The notes below the pieces were generated by a model. It did not search any database, had not been told where the DNA came from, and worked only from the letters and a program-made list of their open reading frames with translations. The position numbers and the translations under genes were made by a program. From Thermohalobaculum sp964576075 (GTDB lineage Bacteria; Pseudomonadota; Alphaproteobacteria; Rhodobacterales; Rhodobacteraceae), in contig CAZNTX010000004.1 of assembly GCA_964576075.1 (NCBI GenBank), positions 41,667-105,666 on the forward strand: a stretch of 64,000 nucleotides of DNA, read 5' to 3'. Positions 50,481 through 56,619 of the stretch are shown here, piece by piece. Position 1 is the first letter of the stretch; every line of letters starts with the position of its first letter.

Positions 50481-50722
50481 GGCCGGCCTCCGGCGCGGTC
50501 CTCGCCGATGATCTCGCAGAGCGCGGCGGCGCGGTCCTCGAGCGCCTCGAGCGCCTCGAGCGCGACCGCCGCGCGGCGGCGAAGCCGCTCGAGCTCGCGC
50601 CGGTGCCGGGCGCGCTCGAACTCGATCCGCACGAGCTCCACCGCCGCAGCAGTGCCGGAGCGCGGCAGCGCGCGCGAGGCGGTTTGAGGGCGGCGGACCA
50701 GGGCGGGCGGCGGAGCCTTCAT
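50477..50722 (-). CDS. Small gas vesicle cluster protein, unknown (possible GvpV-type)
   Basis: 81-residue basic, helical protein: an unstructured Pro/Arg N-terminus and a long helix VELVRIEFERARHRRELERLRRRAAVALEALEALED. It lies between gvpO and gvpN with 4-nt overlaps on both sides, so it is a real gene of the operon. I do not recognise it with certainty. Confidence 0.78.
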   Translation of the reverse strand: MKAPPPALVRRPQTASRALPRSGTAAAVELVRIEFERARHRRELERLRRRAAVALEALEALEDRAAALCEIIGEDRAGGRP

Positions 50723-51744
50723 GCCGCCCTCCCCGCCGAGGCGCGGCAGGCGCTCAGGATCTGCCGGCGGAGATTGGCGAGATAGGCGGCGCGCTCCTCG
50801 GGCGCCTGGTTGCGGGGCGCGCGGGTCTCGAGCGCGTCGAGACAGACCTGGACGAAGCGCTCGTCCCGCGCCGAAGCGGAGAGGCCGAACGCCCGCATCA
50901 CCCGGCCGATCAGGATCGCCGTGCGCAGCGAGGGCGGGTTGTCGCCCGGGATCGTCTCGCGGAGCGCGCGCAGGAGGCCCACCACCGTCTCGGCGTCCTC
51001 CGTCGCGAGGCCGGCGCGCCAGGCGAGGATGCCCGCCTCCGTCGCCGGGCCGACCCAGGAGAGATCGAAGCTGATCATCCGGTCGAACAGCGCGTCCGGC
51101 GCGGCGGAGACGCCGGCGTAGTCGTCCGGGTTGGAGGTGAAGATCGCGCGGAACTCCGGATGGGCGGCGACCACCCGGGTCTCGGCCAGCGGGTTGGAGA
51201 GCACGACCTCCCGTTCCTCGAGCGCGGAGAGGAGCGCATTGTTGGCCGCGGGAGGCGAGCGGGTGAATTCGTCGTAGATCAGCACATGGCCCCCCGCCAT
51301 GGCCCGAGCGAGCGGGCCCTCGGCCCAGAGCGTGCGCGTCTTGGTCTCGCTGCGGGTGACGCGCTGGACGTAGCGGTCGTGCACCCGGCGGGTCTCCTGG
51401 CCGGCGGGGCGGCCGAGGAGATCGGCGCTCGTCAGGCACTGATCGCCCGTGACGAGGGTGACCGGGCGGGCGAGCTCTGCGGCGATGGCCCGGGCGAGCG
51501 TCGTCTTGCCCATGCCGGCGCGGCCGCGGAAATGCACCGGGATGCCGAGGCGCAGATAGGCCAGCGCGCGGCTCTTGAGCGAGCGCAGCTCCGCGTCCTC
51601 GAAGATCGGGCCTGGATCCTCCGGCGCATCGCAGCTGGACGCCGCCTCGCGCGGCGGCTCGATGGGCTCGGGCTCGATCTGCGCTCTCTCCGGCGTCTCG
51701 TCGGGCCGGACGCTGTCCGCCTCGTCGGCGAGGATGTCGGGCAT
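50719..51744 (-). CDS. gvpN: Gas vesicle AAA+ ATPase GvpN
   Basis: 341-residue MoxR-type ATPase. Walker A is GRAGMGKTTLARA (about 75-87), Walker B GGHVLIYDEFTRSPP, sensor IFTSNPDDYAG and arginine-containing FDRMISFDL. An acidic Pro-rich extension of about 50 residues precedes the AAA domain. GvpN is needed for vesicles to grow beyond the small bicone stage. ATG at 51742-51744 follows AAAGGGA; the 55-nt gap before it is one of the larger ones in the block and may hold a promoter. Confidence 0.96.
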   Translation of the reverse strand: MPDILADEADSVRPDETPERAQIEPEPIEPPREAASSCDAPEDPGPIFEDAELRSLKSRALAYLRLGIPVHFRGRAGMGKTTLARAIAAELARPVTLVTGDQCLTSADLLGRPAGQETRRVHDRYVQRVTRSETKTRTLWAEGPLARAMAGGHVLIYDEFTRSPPAANNALLSALEEREVVLSNPLAETRVVAAHPEFRAIFTSNPDDYAGVSAAPDALFDRMISFDLSWVGPATEAGILAWRAGLATEDAETVVGLLRALRETIPGDNPPSLRTAILIGRVMRAFGLSASARDERFVQVCLDALETRAPRNQAPEERAAYLANLRRQILSACRASAGRAA

Positions 51745-51799
51745 CGCGACGTCCCTTTCCGTCAGCTTCTGCTTGCTGCCGACCCTATGCCCACAGCGG

Positions 51800-52285
51800 T
51801 TAGCGAAGCGTGAACGGGACGCGAACGGACTCCGGCCGCGGCCAGCCGGCGAGCGCCTCGCCGAGCGCCTCCGCATAGGCCGCGGCGAGGGCGGCGCGGC
51901 GGGCGCGCGCGAGCAGCCGCTCGGCCGCGGCCGGCGCGCTGCGCCGGGGCTGCCGCACGCCGGGCGACTCCGGAGACCCGAGCGGGCGCCACGACTCCAG
52001 CGCACCCGCCGCGGCGGCGAGGTCCGGGACGAGGGCCGCGTGGCTGCGGCGGCGCTCGGCGGCAGGCGCAGCCGCGTCCTCGAGCGTGGCCGCGACGGCG
52101 AAGCCGCCCGCGGCGCGGGTCCAGAGCGCGATCTCGATCCGGGCATTGCCGACCTGGCGGACATGCCCTGCGAGGGGCGCACCGCGAAAGCGCAAGGGCG
52201 GCCCCTCGCTGCGGCCGAGCACGGCGAGGCCCGCGGCCTCACGGGCGGCATCTTCCCCCCTTCTGGGGTCGGCGGAAGCTGTCAT
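51800..52285 (-). CDS. Unknown protein in the PYP/gas vesicle block
   Basis: 161-residue soluble protein, not recognised. A possible beta core is LAGHVRQVGNARIEIALWTRAAGGFAVAATLED, followed by an Ala/Arg-rich helix and a tail ending VRVPFTLR. ATG at 52283-52285 overlaps the upstream stop by 4 nt and it precedes gvpN by 55 nt, so it belongs to the operon. Confidence 0.72.
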   Translation of the reverse strand: MTASADPRRGEDAAREAAGLAVLGRSEGPPLRFRGAPLAGHVRQVGNARIEIALWTRAAGGFAVAATLEDAAAPAAERRRSHAALVPDLAAAAGALESWRPLGSPESPGVRQPRRSAPAAAERLLARARRAALAAAYAEALGEALAGWPRPESVRVPFTLR

Positions 52286-52866
52286 CCGACGGTCTCCTCT
52301 TCGGCGCGATCGGCGGTCCAGACATCGACGACGCCGGGCGGAAGCTCGGCCGTGCCGGCCGGGGGCGGCACGGCGGCGTCTTCGGGCGGCGCGGGCTCCG
52401 ACGGCTCGGGCCCGGGCGCTGGCGGCTCGGAGGGGGAGCCGGACGACTCCGGATCGGCGGGGGGCGCCTGCGCCCGGGCCTCGGCCGCGGCGCTCGCCTC
52501 GGCGATGCGGGCGTCGAGGTCGAAGACCCGGTCGGCCAGCGTCTCGATCCGGGCGTCGAGATGCGCGACCACGCGCTCGCCCTCGCGGCTGCGGGCCGCC
52601 TCGATGTCGCGCTGCGCCTCGGCGAGGCGAGAGAGGGTGCGGCCGATCTCGGCGAGCCCGGCACGCAGGCGGGAGACCTCGGCAGCGGCCTCGGCCCCCT
52701 CCCGCGCCCGCGCGCGCGCCGCCTCGGCGAAGGCGCGTTCGAGCGCGGCGAGGCGCGCCTCGGTCTCGCCTCCGCGGGCCGGCTCGGCAAGGCGGATCGC
52801 TCGGGCTGCCCCGGCGCCGGCGAGCGCGCCGAGCAGCCCGGCGAGGGCCGCGGCCAGGAGCGTCAC
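52282..52866 (-). CDS. Membrane-anchored coiled-coil protein, unknown
   Basis: 194 residues from GTG (52864-52866). The N-terminus is one glycine-rich hydrophobic helix (LLAAALAGLLGALAGAGAARA). It is followed by a coiled coil (about 35-130, with LAEIGRTLSRLAEAQRDIEA and LDARIETLADRVFDLDAR) and a Pro/Glu-rich tail. Topology is like a periplasm- or cytoplasm-facing stalk. It lies 18 nt after the ligase stop. Role unknown. Confidence 0.75.
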   Translation of the reverse strand: MTLLAAALAGLLGALAGAGAARAIRLAEPARGGETEARLAALERAFAEAARARAREGAEAAAEVSRLRAGLAEIGRTLSRLAEAQRDIEAARSREGERVVAHLDARIETLADRVFDLDARIAEASAAAEARAQAPPADPESSGSPSEPPAPGPEPSEPAPPEDAAVPPPAGTAELPPGVVDVWTADRAEEETVG

Positions 52867-52884
52867 GCCCGCCTCCGGGCGGGA

Positions 52885-54132
52885 TCAGGCCCAGTCAGCC
52901 GGTTTTCCGAGCGCATCGCGAGGCACCTCCGGTCCGAAGCTGTAGCGCGCCGGGCGCTCCGGCGCGGCGAGCGCCGCCTCCGCCCGGGCCCGCGCCGCGG
53001 CCTCGAGCGCCGCGAGGGAGGGCCCGCCGGGGGCCGGCACGAGATAGGCCTTGAGCCGCGCCCCGGCCCCGCCGCCATCGAGCCGGACGGCGCAATCCGC
53101 CACCCCGTCGAGGCCGGAGAGCACCGCGCGCACCCGCTCCGGCGCCACGTTCACGCCGCCGACCTGCACCGCCCCGTCGGCCCGCCCCCGGACGCGGAAG
53201 CGGCGCGGGGCTTCCCAATCGAGCCGGTCCTGCACGGGCAGCGCCGCGCCGTCCGACCGCCGGCGCACCTCCCCGCCCGGACCGGGCTCCAGCGTCTCGA
53301 AGAGGGCGAAGGGCGCCTCCGGGGCCGTTCGCCAGCCGAGACCCGCCGTCTCCGTCGCGCCGTAGATCTCGACGAGGGCGCCGAGGCCGAGTTCGGCGAG
53401 CCGCGGCCAGAGCTCCGGCGGGGCCGGCGCCGTCGAGGTTACCCCCGCGACGCCGTCGGGCAGGCGCGCCCCGGCCTCGGCGAAGAGCCCCCAGAGGAAC
53501 GGCGTGGCGACGGCGAGATCCCCGGGGCGCAGCCGGGACGCCGCCTCGCCCGGAGACAGCCCCCGCAGATCGACCGCCTCGATCCCCCTGAGCCGCGGCC
53601 CGAGCACCCCGAAGAGGAATCCGTAGATGTGATGCACCGGCACGAGCGCCGCGACCCGGTCATGCCGGGGCAGGAACGCCGCTTGCAGCTCCGCCTCCTC
53701 CGCCAGCGCCGGGAGCGGGTGGCGGCAGGGCTTCGGCTCCCCGGTGCTCCCGGAGCTGCGGAAGCCGAGCGAGAGCGGCGGGGCGGCCGGCAGTCGGCGG
53801 AGCCCCTCGGCCAGGATCTCCGCCCAATCTCCGAAACTGCGCCGCACCAGGAGATAGTCCTCCACCCCTGTGCGGCGCAGCTCGAAGGCCTGTTCGAGGC
53901 GCGTGGCGAGCTCGAGCCGGGCGAGGCTGTCGAGCCCCGCGCCGTCCTCGTCGAGCGTCGTTTCGTCCCCCCAGGCGCCCCACACGCCGCGATCGAGCGG
54001 GCGGCCGCGGCGCCGGCCGAGCTCGTCGGCCGCGAGGCTGACGAGCAGGCGCAGGAGCGCGCCGCGGTCCTCCGCGAGGGCGGCGCGGGCCCGCGCCTCG
54101 GCCGGCGCCGGCGCGGCGGCCTCGGCCGGCAC
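52885..54132 (-). CDS. pcl: p-Coumarate ligase of PYP biosynthesis with an N-terminal acyl-carrier-like domain
   Basis: 415-residue adenylate-forming ligase that activates p-coumarate for attachment to PYP. Adenylation motifs are FRSSGSTGEPKPCRHP (about 124-139), EIYGATETAGLGW, and RVRGRADGAVQVGGVNVAPERV, with a C-terminal catalytic lysine in DALGKPADW. Residues about 25-112 do not belong to a normal ligase. A helix, a loop, GAGLDSLARLELATRLEQAF and two more helices give the four-helix acyl carrier pattern, with the phosphopantetheine-type serine at about S69. GTG start at 54130-54132. The ligase part is shorter than plant 4CL (about 540). It lies 3 nt from the upstream unknown gene, within the PYP operon. 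Confidence 0.9.
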   Translation of the reverse strand: MPAEAAAPAPAEARARAALAEDRGALLRLLVSLAADELGRRRGRPLDRGVWGAWGDETTLDEDGAGLDSLARLELATRLEQAFELRRTGVEDYLLVRRSFGDWAEILAEGLRRLPAAPPLSLGFRSSGSTGEPKPCRHPLPALAEEAELQAAFLPRHDRVAALVPVHHIYGFLFGVLGPRLRGIEAVDLRGLSPGEAASRLRPGDLAVATPFLWGLFAEAGARLPDGVAGVTSTAPAPPELWPRLAELGLGALVEIYGATETAGLGWRTAPEAPFALFETLEPGPGGEVRRRSDGAALPVQDRLDWEAPRRFRVRGRADGAVQVGGVNVAPERVRAVLSGLDGVADCAVRLDGGGAGARLKAYLVPAPGGPSLAALEAAARARAEAALAAPERPARYSFGPEVPRDALGKPADWA

Positions 54133-54135
54133 GGC

Positions 54136-54618
54136 TCAGCCGCCCTGCTCGAGCTCGTGCAGGATCTCGCCCACGAGCCCACCATATTGCGCCCGCGCCG
54201 CCGCCACGCGCGCCTTGAGCATCATCGCCTCGCCGGCGAGCTCGGCCGGGCTGTCGCCGGGATGCGCCTCGGAAAGGCGGACGTCCTGCGCCGCGTCATA
54301 GGCCTCCAGGCTGTCGAGCACCTCGGCGAAGCCGTCGCACTCCCAGGCCCGCACCCGGTCGCGCTCCGTCTCGGACTGGAAGAACTGGCGCACGGCGACG
54401 ACGAATTTCTGCTGCGTGGTGCGGTAGATGTTGATTTCGTACCAATAGGCGCAGCCGGGGATGAAGCTCATCGCCATGCAGAGCTCGCTCCCGTCGAAGG
54501 CGAGCGGGCGCTGGCCGGTCCGCGGGATGCGGTAGGCGGTGGCCTCCGGCGCGGGGGCCGGCTGCTGGGAGAGCTCGGCCGGCATCTCCTGCATCGCGAA
54601 GGAAGGCATCTGGGTCAT
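54136..54618 (-). CDS. Conserved-looking unknown protein between pcl and pyp
   Basis: 160-residue soluble protein, not recognised. After a Pro/Gln-rich start, a compact domain has ELCMAMSFIPGCAYWYEINI, YRTTQQKFVVAVRQFFQSE and RVRAWECDGFAEVLDSLEAY. It has three cysteines and a strikingly balanced composition compared with the Ala-rich neighbours, which argues for a real, constrained fold. ATG at 54616-54618 follows GTGGAGA and overlaps the upstream stop. Could help chromophore transfer or PYP signalling. Confidence 0.85.
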   Translation of the reverse strand: MTQMPSFAMQEMPAELSQQPAPAPEATAYRIPRTGQRPLAFDGSELCMAMSFIPGCAYWYEINIYRTTQQKFVVAVRQFFQSETERDRVRAWECDGFAEVLDSLEAYDAAQDVRLSEAHPGDSPAELAGEAMMLKARVAAARAQYGGLVGEILHELEQGG

Positions 54619-55400
54619 CTGGGGTCTCCACTCTCGGATGTCTGTGGAACGGCCGCGGCAGCGCGCGCCGCGGCGATCAGGTCGTCGAGCCGGCGACGGA
54701 GGCGGCGGCGGAAGCCGGCGGGATCGCAGGGCTCGGCGGCCGGCGCGTCGGGCTCGCGCCAGGGCAGCATCAGCGCGGGGTCGAGCGCCCGGGCGAGGGC
54801 GGCGAGGTCCCCCGGCCCGGCGAGGACGGAGGCGGCGTGCAGCGGGCGGAGCGCCGCGCCTTCCTCAGGGACGAGCGCGATCCCGGCGAGCACCCGACCG
54901 TCGGCCGCGAGATCGAGCGAGAGCCGGGCGCGGATCTCCGGGCCGCCCGGCCAGCCGTGGACGCGGTCTTCCCGGAGGAGCAGCCGAGCCGCCTCGGCGG
55001 CGAGCGGACGCCGGCCGTCACGGCGAAGGCGGAGCGGGCGGAGCGGAGCCGCGGCATAGGGCGAGGGCTCGGCGCGCCGAGGTGCCGGCCCGGCGCTCTC
55101 CTCCCGCTCCCGGCCGCCCTCCGCGAGACCGGCCTCCGCGGCCGCATCGGCGGCGGACCGCGCGCCCTGCCCCTCCGGATCCGGCCGAGCCGCGACCGCG
55201 AGCTCGCCAGCCGCCGGCCGCGCACCGCCGAGCGGGTCGCGCTCGGCCCGCGGCGGCGCTGCGCGCGCAGGGTCCGCCCAGGGTTCAGGCCCCTCCGCCC
55301 CGCGCTTGAGGGCCCGGTAGAGGGCGCGGAGCTCGGCCGAGACCTCGACCATCGCCGCTCGCCCACCATGAAGCCCCGCCGCCTCGACCGCCTCCGCCAT
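54615..55400 (-). CDS. Unknown protein downstream of pyp
   Basis: 261 residues, not recognised. Two helical or Ala/Arg/Pro-rich halves flank a possible beta core: PYAAAPLRPLRLRRDGRRPL, GPEIRARLSLDLAADGRVLAGIALVPEEG. The end is a basic helix (FRRRLRRRLDDLIAAARAA). The start at 55400 lies 20 nt from the pyp stop; an internal ATG at about residue 17 is an alternative. Base composition is similar to the gas vesicle genes. Confidence 0.75.
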   Translation of the reverse strand: MAEAVEAAGLHGGRAAMVEVSAELRALYRALKRGAEGPEPWADPARAAPPRAERDPLGGARPAAGELAVAARPDPEGQGARSAADAAAEAGLAEGGREREESAGPAPRRAEPSPYAAAPLRPLRLRRDGRRPLAAEAARLLLREDRVHGWPGGPEIRARLSLDLAADGRVLAGIALVPEEGAALRPLHAASVLAGPGDLAALARALDPALMLPWREPDAPAAEPCDPAGFRRRLRRRLDDLIAAARAAAAVPQTSESGDPR

Positions 55401-55420
55401 CGCCCGCTCCCCGGCTCCGC

Positions 55421-55795
55421 TCAGGCGCGCTTGACGAAGATCCAGCAGGTCTTGCCGTCCGCCTGGCTCTTCAGGTGGATGCGGACCTTCACGTTCGCCC
55501 CCTTGTAGGCGAATTCGTAGTCGAACAGCGTGTTGATCTGCCCGGTCTTGTGGAACTTCAGAAACTCGCCGTGGAAGCGCTTGCCCTTGGCGCAGGGGGC
55601 GATGTCGTTGAAGAAGTTCTTGCCGATCACGTTGGCCGGGTCGCGGCCGGCGATCAGGCCCTCGGCCTTGTTGTATTTCAGAATCTTGGCGTTGCGGTCG
55701 ACCATGATGGCGCCGAAGGGGAGATACTCGGCGCGGCGCGGCTCGGCCTGCAGGATGTTGTCGATGTCGTTGGTGCCGAAGGGGATGATGTCCAT
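55421..55795 (-). CDS. pyp: Photoactive yellow protein
   Basis: 124-residue PAS-fold blue-light receptor. It aligns end to end with the 125-residue Halorhodospira protein with one residue less. The chromophore cysteine is C68 in NDIAPCAKGK (C69 equivalent). The hydrogen-bonding Tyr and Glu are Y41 and E45 in ILKYNKAEG (Y42 and E46), and R51 is conserved. The Thr50 position is Ala49 (AEGLIAGRD), as I recall for Rhodobacter-type PYPs, and would tune colour and recovery. The end, CWIFVKRA, is canonical. ATG at 55793-55795 follows CGAGGAC. p-Coumarate from the lyase and ligase in this block should form its thioester chromophore. Confidence 0.97.
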   Translation of the reverse strand: MDIIPFGTNDIDNILQAEPRRAEYLPFGAIMVDRNAKILKYNKAEGLIAGRDPANVIGKNFFNDIAPCAKGKRFHGEFLKFHKTGQINTLFDYEFAYKGANVKVRIHLKSQADGKTCWIFVKRA

Positions 55796-55823
55796 CTGTG
55801 GGTCCTCGGAGCTTGCGGCTGGA

Positions 55824-56249
55824 TCACGGATTGGTGGTGTCGACGCCGTCCACGTTCTTGAGGAACGTGTCGTTGCGGGTCTTCGACATGACGTGGAGGC
55901 GCCTGAGGCAGGAGGTCAGATCGTCGCCCGCCGCCTCCCGGCCCTCCGGCGCCACCCAGTGATAATCGAGCTTGCCCATGCTGACGACGCATTGCGGCAC
56001 CTGCTCGAAGCGGGCATTGGCGTCGTAGCGCGCGCTCTCCACCTCGATCGGCTCCGCCTCGCCGAATTCGGCGAGGGTCTCAAGCTCGTCGATGCGGCCC
56101 TGGGCGCTCAATTCGGCGGTGCGCGAGACGACCTCGGCGGCCGCCTGCAGCACCCATTCGACGAACGGGCCGCGGATCGTCAGCCCATACTCCGGATAGT
56201 GGAACTCGTAGCGATCGTCCCGGAATCTGAGGGTCCCGATATCGTCCAT
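55824..56249 (-). CDS. Unknown protein, first gene of the PYP block
   Basis: 141-residue soluble protein, not recognised. It has beta-rich starts (GTLRFRDDRYEFHYPEYGLT), a helical middle (VLQAAAEVVSRTAEL) and two cysteines (VPQCVVSMGKLDY and LTSCLRRLHVM). ATG at 56247-56249 was chosen after CGAGGAGAG. It lies 28 nt before pyp and is the 5'-most gene of the minus-strand run. Its composition is less biased than its neighbours', supporting a conserved role. A partner or effector of PYP is a reasonable guess. Confidence 0.85.
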   Translation of the reverse strand: MDDIGTLRFRDDRYEFHYPEYGLTIRGPFVEWVLQAAAEVVSRTAELSAQGRIDELETLAEFGEAEPIEVESARYDANARFEQVPQCVVSMGKLDYHWVAPEGREAAGDDLTSCLRRLHVMSKTRNDTFLKNVDGVDTTNP

Positions 56250-56332
56250 CCTGGTGTCTCTCCTCGATCGGCCGGGGTGCGGCGGGGCACGCCCGGTCCG
56301 CACCGATGTCATGGGGAGGAGACTGTCCGAGG

Positions 56333-56347
56333 GACGTTAAGAACGTC
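56333..56347. promoter_or_regulatory. Perfect dyad GACGTT-AAG-AACGTC in the divergent region before the PYP block
   Basis: Six-bp perfect arms around AAG, 84 nt upstream of the first PYP-block gene and 90 nt upstream of the divergent 58-codon gene. It fits a dimeric regulator site. A+T-rich stretches that could hold promoters (gatttattac, gcgattttcgg) lie beside it. No known regulator is assigned. Confidence 0.45.
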
Positions 56348-56436
56348 TCTCCGCAAGACGCCCCTGTGCCGATTTATTACGCGCGATTTTCGGAGAATTC
56401 GCGGAACATCCGGCCGATCGAGAGCCGGAGGAGCCC

Positions 56437-56613
56437 ATGCAAGCGCCGACCCACAGCCCCGCCCCGCGCGCCGTGCGCCTGACCGTCGAGACCGGAGAGG
56501 GAGCCCCGCTCGACTACGTCTTCGACACCCCGCGCGAGGCCGCCGAGATGATCGCCTTCCTGCGCGCCTTCTTCCCCGACCGCGCGTTCCGGATCGAGCC
56601 GCTGCTGCACTGA
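56437..56613 (+). CDS. Small 58-residue protein divergent from the PYP block
   Basis: Short gene with a strong ribosome site (CCGGAGGAGCCC before ATG). It encodes MQAPTHSPAPRAVRLTVETG, then APLDYVFDTPREAAEMIAFL and a C-terminal FFPDRAFRIEPLLH. It looks like a small beta-alpha-beta or sensor-like fold rather than random reading. Divergent from the 55824-56249 gene across a 187-nt region with a dyad, and convergent with the RTX protease (6-nt gap). Not recognised. Confidence 0.7.
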   Translation: MQAPTHSPAPRAVRLTVETGEGAPLDYVFDTPREAAEMIAFLRAFFPDRAFRIEPLLH

Positions 56614-56619
56614 GCGCGC

